DNA of 64,000 nt from Candidatus Avelusimicrobium pullarium (GCA_944323745.1 CALUTQ010000001.1:310001-374000); one strand, 5' to 3'. Positions 7,384-18,817 are shown, counted from the stretch's first letter. A program made the numbers and translations. Notes: generated by a model from the sequence alone, not told the origin.

Positions 7384-7406
7384 CGTACGCGCGCGTGCGC
7401 GCGCAC
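7384..7406. other. 23-bp alternating pyrimidine-purine tract (Z-DNA-prone)
   Basis: From CGTACGCGCG through GTGCGCGCGCAC every step alternates pyrimidine and purine, mostly CG. Such tracts adopt left-handed Z-DNA under negative supercoiling. It is an isolated GC island in AT-rich DNA, about 65 bp upstream of the first rRNA promoter. Confidence 0.7.
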
Positions 7407-7471
7407 TTATAAATGGGTATCAGCGTGCGCTTTTTGTGCTGTAAATGATAACTCTGTAGAACTGCGGTAAA

Positions 7472-7500
7472 TTGCACAAATTCTTTTGTTTTGCTATAAT
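7472..7500 (+). promoter_or_regulatory. rRNA operon promoter 1
   Basis: TTGCAC (7472-7477), 17-nt spacer, consensus TATAAT (7495-7500). A boxA-like motif follows at 7518. Confidence 0.7.
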
Positions 7501-7517
7501 ATATACACAACAAACGA

Positions 7518-7528
7518 TTGATCTTTTA
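7518..7528 (+). promoter_or_regulatory. boxA-like motif TTGATCTTTTA, copy 1
   Basis: Resembles the rRNA antitermination boxA (TGCTCTTTA class) bound by NusB-NusE. The same 11 nt recur at 7782 and 13719. It lies 18 nt after the first -10 box. Confidence 0.5.
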
Positions 7529-7622
7529 CAGAAACTCTTTAGCAGCAAAAGCGGAAAAGTTTAGCGTAAATACATAGTAAGCAATGTTTTAAGTCGCAAT
7601 TCTCCGACGGAGAAAATAATTG

Positions 7623-7651
7623 TTGACAAAATAAAACAAATTCGCTATACT
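7623..7651 (+). promoter_or_regulatory. rRNA operon promoter 2
   Basis: Consensus TTGACA (7623-7628), 17-nt spacer, TATACT (7646-7651). Just downstream of the TTCTCCG palindrome at 7600-7614. Confidence 0.8.
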
Positions 7652-7736
7652 ATACACATAAGGAACGAAAATGGTTCGTTCCGCGGTTAGCAAAAAGACC
7701 TCTTTTTTAATCTTTTTGAAAAAGGAAAAAAGGGGG

Positions 7737-7765
7737 TTGACATTTCTGTCTTTTTTTGTTATACT
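7737..7765 (+). promoter_or_regulatory. rRNA operon promoter 3
   Basis: Consensus TTGACA (7737-7742), 17-nt spacer, TATACT (7760-7765), followed 17 nt later by boxA-like copy 2. Confidence 0.8.
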
Positions 7766-7781
7766 ATAAAGGTAGTCGGAA

Positions 7782-7792
7782 TTGATCTTTTA
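7782..7792 (+). promoter_or_regulatory. boxA-like motif TTGATCTTTTA, copy 2
   Basis: Identical 11-mer to that at 7518, again just downstream of a -10 box (promoter 3). Confidence 0.5.
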
Positions 7793-7993
7793 AACATAAT
7801 AAACCATTTAAGTTTTTACAACTTACGTTTTCAGGCAGTTGAATATCACCTTATATTAGAAAAGGATGCAGATAGTTCAGACCGAGCTGGAAAACAAACC
7901 GTAAAAACGCCGGCTGCGATTTACTGATGTCTTTTACCTCCGCCTTTTTTAGGCAAGACTTGCTTGGACAATCAAGAAGTTCTCAAAAAAGAC

Positions 7994-8022
7994 TTGACAA
8001 ACTTTTAAAAATTTGCTTTAAT
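7994..8022 (+). promoter_or_regulatory. rRNA operon promoter 4
   Basis: Consensus TTGACA (7994-7999), 17-nt spacer, TTTAAT (8017-8022). Confidence 0.7.
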
Positions 8023-8079
8023 AAAAGAGTAGTAAAGGTCAGGCAGTTTTAAGACTTTTAAAAAGTTTAAAAAAAGTGC

Positions 8080-8108
8080 TTGACAAACGCGAAATAATTT
8101 GTTATTAT
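8080..8108 (+). promoter_or_regulatory. rRNA operon promoter 5
   Basis: Consensus TTGACA (8080-8085), 17-nt spacer, TATTAT (8103-8108). The closest promoter, about 300 bp before 16S. Confidence 0.8.
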
Positions 8109-8403
8109 ATCTTTACAGTCTTGAAGACTGTGAGAAATAACCAATAAATTTCCCTTGCTTTCCGGTGAACGGAATAGCAAAGAGGAAATTTCGCTCTCTG
8201 AAAATTTGACAGCAATGTGCGAATGGGCGATTTGAAACGGAAGAAACCCGCAAGGGTGGAAACGGTTCAAGGCTCATTAAGTACGTCATATACTTAGAAT
8301 ATGACACCAAAGTTAATTCAATAGAGTAGAGAGTCAAATGTCAACAACTCGATGTTAGCGATTGGTAATCATTAAGCCGCTTGCGGTTTAACGGTTATTA
8401 ATT

Positions 8404-9915
<1,512 letters not shown>

Positions 9916-10070
9916 ACTATTTTTTCAGCTTGCTGATTAAATAGTAGGTCGGTAGTCTTAAGCTGGAGTGCTTAGCACTGTTCGTTTCAGATCGGCCACT
10001 CGCACATAGATGGTTAAGGGCTTAAGCGGTTAAAAACCAAGCATCAAAGCCTGATTTTTTAGATTAGCTT

Positions 10071-10144
10071 GGGCTCGTAGCTCAGCTGGTTAGAGCGCAC
10101 GCTTGATAAGCGTGAGGTCGAAGGTTCAATTCCTTCCGGGCCCA
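10071..10144 (+). tRNA. tRNA-Ile (GAT)
   Basis: 74 nt in the 16S-23S spacer. Acceptor GGGCTCG pairs with CGGGCCC, anticodon loop CTTGATAA, T-arm GGTTCAATTCC. No CCA is encoded, so the CCA end must be added after transcription. Confidence 0.96.
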
Positions 10145-10154
10145 CAGCCTTTAC

Positions 10155-10227
10155 GGGGCTGTAGCTCAGCTGGGAGAGCGCCTGCTTTGCAAGCAGGAGG
10201 TCGTCGGTTCGATCCCGATCAGCTCCA
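10155..10227 (+). tRNA. tRNA-Ala (TGC)
   Basis: 73 nt, 10 nt after tRNA-Ile. Acceptor GGGGCTG pairs with CAGCTCC (one G-U), anticodon loop contains TGC, T-arm GGTTCGATCCC. CCA is not encoded. The Ile-Ala spacer pair is the common bacterial arrangement. Confidence 0.96.
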
Positions 10228-10268
10228 CTTTTTCAGCAAACCAGAAACTGTATGTTGCGTCAAATTTG

Positions 10269-10280
10269 TTGTTCTTTGAA
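10269..10280 (+). promoter_or_regulatory. boxA-like motif before 23S
   Basis: TTGTTCTTTGAA matches the boxA commonly found in bacterial 16S-23S spacers (TGTTCTTTGAAAA type). Confidence 0.65.
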
Positions 10281-10281
10281 A

Positions 10282-10293
10282 ATCAGATAACTT
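10282..10293 (+). other. 5' arm of the pre-23S processing stem
   Basis: ATCAGATAACTT is exactly complementary to AAGTTATCTGAT at 13591-13602, bringing the two ends of 23S together as an RNase III-type processing stem. Confidence 0.7.
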
Positions 10294-10521
10294 ATAATCA
10301 ATCTTTTCTCGTAAGTCTCCACTAAAACGGCACGCTTTTACAGCAAGCCGCCGGCAGCAGAGAAAATGACATTATACTTTAGAAAAGCCAAGCGTTTGTA
10401 TTTCGAAAGAAATACTTACACTTACACAATTAAGCATTGAGACAATTAACTGAAAGTTAATGGTTATCAATCGAGCATTCAAAACCATATCTAGACTGGT
10501 AACAGTCGGATTAAAGAATAT

Positions 10522-13530
<3,009 letters not shown>

Positions 13531-13590
13531 ATTCTTTAATCTATGACTGTTAAAGAATGTGCAGGTGTAAATAACACTTGTGCTTTTCTA

Positions 13591-13602
13591 AAGTTATCTG
13601 AT
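13591..13602 (+). other. 3' arm of the pre-23S processing stem
   Basis: AAGTTATCTGAT, exact complement of 10282-10293. Confidence 0.7.
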
Positions 13603-13718
13603 ATAATAAATAAGGTTGGAAGGAAGTCGATGACCCGTTAAAACGGCGAGAAGGATTCCAACCGGTTTACAAAGGAATTGTTGTTCCCGTCCGATGATAA
13701 TTCCTTTGTTAAACAGAT

Positions 13719-13729
13719 TTGATCTTTTA
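13719..13729 (+). promoter_or_regulatory. boxA-like motif TTGATCTTTTA, copy 3, before 5S
   Basis: Identical 11-mer to the two leader copies, placed about 30 nt upstream of 5S, in the 23S-5S spacer. Confidence 0.45.
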
Positions 13730-13759
13730 TAGAGTCTACCTCTAGAAAGGGGTAGGAAT

Positions 13760-13883
13760 GAGACTGATAATAATTCCGGTAAGGCAACACCCGTACCCAT
13801 TCCGAACACGGCAGTTAAGCTTACCAGGGTCGATGGTATTGGCACCCAATTCGGTGCTGAGAGAGTAGATCGTTGTCGGTCTC
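13760..13883 (+). rRNA. 5S ribosomal RNA
   Basis: GAGACTGATAA at the 5' side pairs with TTGTCGGTCTC at the 3' side. The conserved loop B/C text CCCATTCCGAACACGGCAGT and the GGTGCTGAGAGAGTA block are present. Exact ends may differ by a few nt. Confidence 0.93.
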
Positions 13884-13902
13884 ATCCCTATCCTTTTTTT
13901 AT

Positions 13903-13929
13903 GCCCCGCCAAAAGCGGGGCTTTTTTAT
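13903..13929 (+). terminator. Terminator of the rRNA operon
   Basis: GCCCCGC and GCGGGGC around CAAAA, followed by TTTTTT. Confidence 0.9.
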
Positions 13930-14009
13930 TGGCTTTTTATGGCGTAGAGCAGTTGGCTTTCCCGGCCAGCTTTTGCCAGCTGTTCGTCCAGCTATTCAAT
14001 GACGTGAGG
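13926..14009 (-). pseudogene. Possible 3' remnant of a lost protein gene
   Basis: On the minus strand a frame reads HVIE, then an in-frame TAG, then LDEQLAKAGRESQLLYAIK and SQ before a TAA at 13928-13926. The residues after the stop look like a real helical protein C-terminus; the TAG could derive from a Trp codon. No intact upstream part remains and a second stop lies 5 codons before. The remnant abuts the rRNA terminator. Family not recognised; chance is possible for so short a stretch. Confidence 0.3.
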
Positions 14010-14056
14010 TCTTTAAGCTGAACATTTTTTTGTATCACATAAACAGATCCTTTTGC

Positions 14057-14062
14057 TATACT
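14057..14062 (+). promoter_or_regulatory. -10 box of a probably leaderless GNAT transcript
   Basis: TATACT, 5 nt before the ATG. No good -35 at 17 nt. Confidence 0.45.
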
Positions 14063-14067
14063 TTGAT

Positions 14068-14544
14068 ATGTTTAAGATTGCCATACGTCCTTTAGCGGTT
14101 ACGGAATATCCCTTATTAAGTAAGTTTCTATACTTAGCGGTTTTTGTGTCTCCGGGCGTGCCTCCGCTGCCGATGGACGTTGTCCATTTGCCCGAATTAA
14201 AAATCTATATTCAAGATTTCGGCCGCCAAAAGGGGGACTGCGCCTTGGCGGCAGAAGAAAAAGGCCAAATTGTGGGGATATGCTGGTGTCGGGAAATAAA
14301 GGACTTCGCTCATTGGCAAGCCGGGGTGCCTTCTTTGGCCATTTCCGTGCAAAAGCCTTATCGCGGAAGGGGAATCGGCGGGCGTTTGCTTGCGGCAATG
14401 AAAGAGGCACTAAAATCGTCCGGCTATCGGGCTGTCTCTCTGTCCGTCCAAAAGAATAACCCGGCGGTACGGCTCTATCAGCGCGCTGGTTTTAAAATCG
14501 TGCAGGAGCGGCAAGAAGATTATATTATGCTCCTTTCCCTTTAA
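14068..14544 (+). CDS. GNAT family N-acetyltransferase
   Basis: Transfers an acetyl group from acetyl-CoA to an amine; substrate unknown. 158 aa, usual for a single GNAT domain. The acetyl-CoA pyrophosphate-binding motif YRGRGIGG is at residues 98-105, and the C-terminal NNPAVRLYQRAGF is the standard GNAT motif B. It resembles RimI-like enzymes but the target cannot be read. The ATG at 14068 is chosen over a TTG at 14053 because the TATACT box at 14057-14062 overlaps the longer start; the ATG then falls 5 nt after the -10, implying a leaderless mRNA with no Shine-Dalgarno. Confidence 0.9.
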   Translation: MFKIAIRPLAVTEYPLLSKFLYLAVFVSPGVPPLPMDVVHLPELKIYIQDFGRQKGDCALAAEEKGQIVGICWCREIKDFAHWQAGVPSLAISVQKPYRGRGIGGRLLAAMKEALKSSGYRAVSLSVQKNNPAVRLYQRAGFKIVQERQEDYIMLLSL

Positions 14545-14601
14545 AAAGCAGGCAACTCTTGCAAAAAACAGAGAAATAATTTTTGTAAAATATATACTGT
14601 T

Positions 14602-15573
14602 ATGAAAAAATACCTACACTTTTTTGTTTTATTTTTGTTTGTTTTCGGCGGCTGTATGCCTTTGCATACGGCTTCGGCGCGTGCGGTTGATTACAGTCAA
14701 AGTGAAAACTGGGCCTTTCTGCCTGTCGGTCAGACGGAAAAACAGGTAGACGTTTTTTATGTTTACCCCACCATTTTTGGCGGCAACGGCCCGGAAAATA
14801 TGGATGTATCCGATGCGGACTTGCGCCATAAAGCCGACGTACAGATTTTGATAAACAGCGGCGTATTTACCGATACGGCCAACCTTTTTGCGCCTTATTA
14901 CCGCCAAGCCTCCATAGATGTGCTGTGGTTGCCCTCGGCGCAAGCCGATGCGCTGCTGGCAACGGGCTATCAGGACGTAATTGACGCGTTTGCATATTAT
15001 ATGCAGCATTATAATCAGGGGCGGCCTGTTATTTTGGCCGGGTTTAGCCAAGGGAGTATGGCGCTTTTGAACCTGATGGAAAAAACATTTGACAATCCCG
15101 TTTGGCAAAAGCAATTAGTGGCGGCCTATTTAATAGGTTATAGCGTTACCCCGCAAGATTTGCAGCAATATCCGTGGCTTAAAATGGCCCAAGGAGAAAC
15201 CGATACCGGCGTGATTGTTTCTTATAATACCCAGTTGGCACATAACGGGCCTTCTTACGTGCTGAAAAAGGGCGCTTTGGGTATAAACCCCGTTAATTGG
15301 AAGACCGACGGTACGCCTGCGCCTGCCAAAGCGCATAAAGGGGCGGTAATTTTTGACATCGTAACCGGAGAAAAAAAAGAAGAAGTGCCTCATTTGTCCG
15401 ATGTGTATTTGGAAGAGGAAAGCGGCGCCCTTGTGGTAGCGGTGGATCCTGTCAAATACAATGCCAGCCAGGCGGTGTTCCCTGCCGGCGTGCTGCATAT
15501 GTATGACTATATGTTTTTCTATAACAATTTGAAAGAAAACGTAAAAAAACGTGCAGAGGCGTATAGATTATAA
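14602..15573 (+). CDS. DUF3089 family alpha/beta-hydrolase-like lipoprotein
   Basis: 323 aa. A hydrophobic N-terminus ends in FGGC (Cys18), a plausible lipobox. The start of the mature part, VDVFYVYPTIFGG, and the nucleophile elbow GFSQGS (residues 147-152, Ser149) fit the DUF3089 family of predicted alpha/beta hydrolases. Substrate unknown; an esterase or lipase is a reasonable guess. No Shine-Dalgarno; TATACT at 14593-14598 lies only 3 nt before the ATG, so the true -10 is uncertain (TATATA at 14591-14596 also possible). The following membrane gene begins 20 nt downstream with a good Shine-Dalgarno, so they are probably one unit. Confidence 0.85.
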   Translation: MKKYLHFFVLFLFVFGGCMPLHTASARAVDYSQSENWAFLPVGQTEKQVDVFYVYPTIFGGNGPENMDVSDADLRHKADVQILINSGVFTDTANLFAPYYRQASIDVLWLPSAQADALLATGYQDVIDAFAYYMQHYNQGRPVILAGFSQGSMALLNLMEKTFDNPVWQKQLVAAYLIGYSVTPQDLQQYPWLKMAQGETDTGVIVSYNTQLAHNGPSYVLKKGALGINPVNWKTDGTPAPAKAHKGAVIFDIVTGEKKEEVPHLSDVYLEEESGALVVAVDPVKYNASQAVFPAGVLHMYDYMFFYNNLKENVKKRAEAYRL

Positions 15574-15592
15574 AAGACTCCTCGGAGGAATT

Positions 15593-17278
15593 ATGTGGGA
15601 AATCTTTTGGGGCTTGTTAAACAGAGATAAAGGAAAATTGCTGCTGACGGTATTGCTGTATTTTCTGGCTATGTGCTTCATCCCGTTGGACACGTCTTTA
15701 TTTCTGGCCATTTGTTTGCTGATACTTACCCGCAACGTCTGGTATGTGATAGAAATCTATTACCTGATTCCGTTGGTCATTTCTTATGCGCTGATAGGTT
15801 TGCTCCTTATGTTTGCGCCCACTCTTTTGGCGCCGAACGCAATCGGTTCCGCCCTTGTTGGTTTTGTTTTAGTGCTTCAAAAACTGCTTCTGATAAATGA
15901 CATATCCCAAATGTTGTGTGTGTTTTTTGTTCTGGTAAGCGCGTGGTATAATGTCGGTTTTTTGCGCAGTTGTGTGTATAGTATAAAATATCATTTGGGC
16001 AAACTGCTTGTTTTTCTGTTGTTTTTATTGCCCTGGGGAATGTACAAATATTCTTTCTTAACCTTGCCGAACAGCGCCGCCGCTGAAGGCGTGGCACAGG
16101 GAAGTATTTTCTTGAAAGGTGCCATAATGATTTGGGTCGGCTTGCTTGCTCCCTATATAATGTCGGCTTGGCTGATTGCTAAACCGGTAGTTCCGGCCCA
16201 ACCAAAGACGGCCGCCCCCGAGCAGGAACAGCCCCTTATAAAAACAGCGCCTGCCTTGCCGGATACGGCTTCTTTCCCCTTGCTGCCGGCTGCCGGAACC
16301 TTATATTCTGTCTTTTTTGATTTATTGAAACGAGACAAAGTGCCCCTTGTTTGTGTTTTTATTCTTTTTATTGCCTTGGTGGGCGTATTTCCACAGTGGA
16401 CGCTTGTGTCCAGCTGTGTTTTTTCCGGTATTTTTCTGGCTATACTGACAAAACGCTTTTGGGTTGTGTGTATAACGCCGCTGATTGCCATTGGGTGGGT
16501 GCTTTTCTCAAAAGCATCGGCGACAATTTCTTTGCTTGCTTTTTTCCCCCAGACAGTGTCATTTATCCGTATTGCTTTTGGCGGGCTTTTACTGCTGACG
16601 CCGCTGGCGGCCTGTATAGCTTCTTGGCAGCATAAAAATATATTTCAAGCTTATGGGCTTGTTTTATCCCGCCATTTAAAAAAGGGGCTGCTCAGTGCGC
16701 TATTTTTAGGCATTCCACTGTTTTATTTATTGGGAGCACTTCATTCGGGCAATGCGGCTCATTTACCCAAACTTTTTTTCATAACGGCGCTGAGTGGGCT
16801 TTGGCTTTTTATCCTGGTACCGTATATGATGGCGGCTTGGTTAAAAATCAGTCCTAAGACCTTGCGGAAGATAAAAAAGGTTGTTCCCGCGCCGAAACCT
16901 GTTTCCGCTGGCCGCTCTGCGCCGATCCCTGCTGTGCAGATACAGAAGGCCTTTTCCGTTGCCGCTGCAAAGAAAGGATCGGTAAAGGAAGACAGAAAAA
17001 TTTTTGATATTCTTTTATCGCGCGATGTAGAGCAATTTAAAAATGAATTGAAAGCCCATCCGGAGCTGGCCAATGTCGTTTGGCCGGACACGGGCAATAC
17101 GCTGCTGCACGTGGCGGCCCTTAACGACTGGGAAGAAGAAATACAGGTTTTGCTGGAGGCAGACGCAACAGCCTGTTGCGCAAGAAACAAACAGGGCAAA
17201 TCTCCTGCGGACTTGGCAGAGGAACGCGGCTATAACGAACTGGCCGCCTATTTAAGACAAAAAGAAAACCTTCTTTAA
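15593..17278 (+). CDS. Duplicated multi-pass membrane protein with C-terminal ankyrin repeats
   Basis: 561 aa. The ATG at 15593 is chosen for the GGAGG 7 nt upstream. Two similar membrane halves are visible: one starting LLNRDKGKLLLTVLLYF near residue 6 and one starting LLKRDKVPLVCVFILFI near residue 242, each followed by a TRNVW or TKRFW motif, an internal duplication. Each half has about five hydrophobic helices. A Pro/Ala-rich linker leads to a C-terminal soluble part with ankyrin-like repeats (NTLLHVAALNDWEEEIQVLL and KSPADLAEERGYNELAAYL). The ankyrin part is likely a cytoplasmic protein-binding module. Partner unknown. Same architecture idea as the gene at 33420-32236. Followed by a terminator. 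Confidence 0.85.
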   Translation: MWEIFWGLLNRDKGKLLLTVLLYFLAMCFIPLDTSLFLAICLLILTRNVWYVIEIYYLIPLVISYALIGLLLMFAPTLLAPNAIGSALVGFVLVLQKLLLINDISQMLCVFFVLVSAWYNVGFLRSCVYSIKYHLGKLLVFLLFLLPWGMYKYSFLTLPNSAAAEGVAQGSIFLKGAIMIWVGLLAPYIMSAWLIAKPVVPAQPKTAAPEQEQPLIKTAPALPDTASFPLLPAAGTLYSVFFDLLKRDKVPLVCVFILFIALVGVFPQWTLVSSCVFSGIFLAILTKRFWVVCITPLIAIGWVLFSKASATISLLAFFPQTVSFIRIAFGGLLLLTPLAACIASWQHKNIFQAYGLVLSRHLKKGLLSALFLGIPLFYLLGALHSGNAAHLPKLFFITALSGLWLFILVPYMMAAWLKISPKTLRKIKKVVPAPKPVSAGRSAPIPAVQIQKAFSVAAAKKGSVKEDRKIFDILLSRDVEQFKNELKAHPELANVVWPDTGNTLLHVAALNDWEEEIQVLLEADATACCARNKQGKSPADLAEERGYNELAAYLRQKENLL

Positions 17279-17299
17279 AATAGCCTGTTTAAATACACA

Positions 17300-17332
17300 A
17301 AAAACCGCTTGGCTTGCCAAGCGGCTTTTTGT
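17300..17332 (+). terminator. Rho-independent terminator
   Basis: CCGCTTGG and CCAAGCGG around CTTG, followed by TTTTT. Its stem overlaps the -35 of the rplJ promoter. Confidence 0.88.
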
Positions 17333-17338
17333 TATAAT
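17309..17338 (+). promoter_or_regulatory. Promoter of the rplJ-rplL-rpoBC-str operon
   Basis: TTGGCT (17309-17314), 18-nt spacer, TATAAT (17333-17338), embedded in the preceding terminator. Confidence 0.65.
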
Positions 17339-17344
17339 GTATAC

Positions 17345-17560
17345 AAGAGCCGCGGATAAGACATTGCAAAATGGGTTGCAAGAAGGCGGCTTTTATTGAT
17401 AAAATAAAATAAGAAGTATCCCAGATTTTAAACGTCAACCACAATACCTCCGTCGGAGAACGACGGATGAGGTATATGTGGCTGTCGCTTTCTCTGTCTA
17501 AAAATATGTTGTTTTTAGCGGGAACGACAGTAAAAAGATGTTTGAAAAACAGGCAAAAAA
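17345..17560 (+). promoter_or_regulatory. Structured 5' leader of rplJ (L10-leader type)
   Basis: About 215 nt. The core is a three-part hairpin at 17439-17481: CCACA with TGTGG, ATACCTC with GAGGTAT, and CGTCG with CGACG around the loop GAGAA. An outer CTGTCG/CGACAG stem (about 17482-17528) encloses CTAAAAA/TTTTTAG. In many bacteria the rplJ leader binds the L10-(L12)4 complex for feedback control, which would be the default expectation here. The hairpin apex is shared with the rpsJ leader. Confidence 0.65.
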
Positions 17561-18085
17561 ATGAACCTGACGAAAGAACAAAAGAAACAAAAGTCCCTGG
17601 ACTTGTCTGCTGAAATTACCAAAGGCGGCACCATTTTCTTTACGGCCTATCAAGGCCTGAAGTTTGTGGATATGGCCGATTTGAGAAGCAAACTCGCTCC
17701 CACCGGCGCCAAATTCCGCGTGGAACGCAATGCTATCTTGGATCACGCCATTCGCCAGGCCAAAATTGAAGGAGCCGATGAAAAGCTCTTTCAAGGGCCG
17801 ACGGCCGTGGCCATCGGCGGCGATGTTGCTGCCGTAGCCAAAGCCTTGGTTGATTTTCAAAAGACCCAGGCGGCTTTGAAGCTCAGAGCTTGCTATTCCG
17901 AAGGCATCTGGTACAGCGAAGAACAGGTTAAACAATTGGCTACCATCGGTACCAAAGAAGAAAACCTGTCCAAGTTGGCCGGCGCGTTGTACAACGCGGT
18001 TGCCCAGTCGGCGCAAGTCCTGCAGGCTCCGATTCGGGATTTTGCCTACGTTATCAAAGCCTTGGAAGACAAACAGGCCAAATAA
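17561..18085 (+). CDS. rplJ: 50S ribosomal protein L10
   Basis: Base of the L7/L12 stalk. 174 aa, normal length. Begins MNLTKEQKKQKSLDLSAEIT and contains the FRVERNAILDHAIRQA and FQGPTAVAIGG blocks of L10. First gene of the operon here: rplK and rplA, usually just upstream, are absent and must lie elsewhere. Shine-Dalgarno is weak (AGG about 10 nt before ATG) within a structured leader, consistent with autoregulation. Followed by an unusually long 301-nt spacer before rplL. Confidence 0.97.
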   Translation: MNLTKEQKKQKSLDLSAEITKGGTIFFTAYQGLKFVDMADLRSKLAPTGAKFRVERNAILDHAIRQAKIEGADEKLFQGPTAVAIGGDVAAVAKALVDFQKTQAALKLRACYSEGIWYSEEQVKQLATIGTKEENLSKLAGALYNAVAQSAQVLQAPIRDFAYVIKALEDKQAK

Positions 18086-18386
18086 CGTCTGCTCTGCGCG
18101 GCTTACGCCTAAGGCTGCGGCGGCGCAAAAGCAAAACGGAGATTTTGACAATTGCATTTGGTTTGTAATTTCGCCTTTAAGCGGCGCAAGCTGCTTAAAA
18201 GGCGAAATGCAAGCCGTGTAAAGCAAGATCCGGCGAAGGTAAAACAAGGTTTTATCAGGCGCGTCCGTTAAACGGTAAAGTCCAAACCCGACATTGTTCG
18301 GTAGTAGCCCCTAACGGGATAAATGCACGGGCGTAAACACGGTTTACGCAGAAGCGCAGCTACTCTATAAAATAAGGAAAACAAAA
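18086..18386 (+). other. Highly structured 301-nt spacer between rplJ and rplL
   Basis: No gene. Several stems are visible: TTTCGCCTTT with AAAGGCGAAA (about 18168-18208) extended by AAGC/GCTT; CCGTT-AAACGG near 18267; CCGA-cattg-TTCGG near 18290; GCGTAAAC-ACG-GTTTACGC near 18332-18350 (perfect 8 bp). None has a T-tract, so they are not simple terminators. Role inferred as RNA processing, partial termination or translational control of the L10:L12 ratio. Confidence 0.6.
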
Positions 18387-18773
18387 ATGGCTAAATTGAC
18401 CAAAGACGAATTAGTAAATGCTATTGCTGAACTCACCGTTCTGGAACTTTCCGAACTCGTGAAAGCTATTGAAGAAAAATTCGGCGTTAAGGCCGCCGCT
18501 CCCGCCGTGGCCGTCGCTGCCGCGCCTGCTGCTGCCGGTGCTGCCGCTGCCGAAGAAAAAGACGAATTCAACGTTGTACTGACCGCCGTTGATGCCGCCA
18601 AGAAAATTGCGGTAATCAAAGTGGTGCGCGAAGTCACCGGCTTGGGCTTGAAAGAAGCCAAAGACCTCGTGGAAGGCGCCCCCAAGGCCTTGAAAGAAAA
18701 CGTTGCCAAAGCCGAAGCTGAAGAACTGAAAAAGAAAATCACCGAAGCCGGCGGCACCGTCGAACTCAAATAG
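18387..18773 (+). CDS. rplL: 50S ribosomal protein L7/L12
   Basis: Multi-copy stalk protein that recruits translational GTPases. 128 aa. N-terminal dimer domain (residues 1-33), a very Ala-rich hinge ([20 protein letters not shown], about 35-55), and the globular C-terminal domain with [20 protein letters not shown]. An AAGGAAAAC Shine-Dalgarno precedes the ATG. The long spacer upstream may raise its expression over L10. Confidence 0.98.
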   Translation: MAKLTKDELVNAIAELTVLELSELVKAIEEKFGVKAAAPAVAVAAAPAAAGAAAAEEKDEFNVVLTAVDAAKKIAVIKVVREVTGLGLKEAKDLVEGAPKALKENVAKAEAEELKKKITEAGGTVELK

Positions 18774-18817
18774 TCAGTATGCTGACTTTTCCCCTGGCCC
18801 CGTACGGGGCCGGGGGA
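18772..18817 (+). promoter_or_regulatory. Tandem hairpins between rplL and rpoB (attenuator-like)
   Basis: AGTCAG-TATG-CTGACT at 18772-18787 overlaps the rplL stop. It is followed by a very stable stem at 18790-18817, TCCCC..GGCCCCGT with ACGGGGCC..GGGGA. The tail ATTTGTCCC is a poor T-tract. This placement matches the partial terminator or RNase III site known between rplL and rpoB in other bacteria. Confidence 0.55.

Larger units (their letters stand above)
7337..8403 (+). other. rRNA operon upstream and leader region, no protein genes
   Basis: About 1.07 kb, AT-rich apart from an alternating GC tract. It holds five sigma-70-type promoters in the same orientation, two boxA-like motifs, palindromes (TTCTCCGACGGAGAA at 7600-7614; ACAGTCTT/AAGACTGT near 8114-8130) and a T/A-rich inverted repeat around 7700-7735 (CCTCTTTTTT with AAAAAAGGGG). 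Short minus-strand reading frames near 8067-8337 have no start signal or protein-like composition. Confidence 0.75.

Noticed and set aside
8067-8337. Minus-strand frames of about 70 codons in the rRNA leader
   Set aside because: No Shine-Dalgarno or promoter, composition follows the leader sequence, and they overlap the promoter-proximal pre-rRNA.
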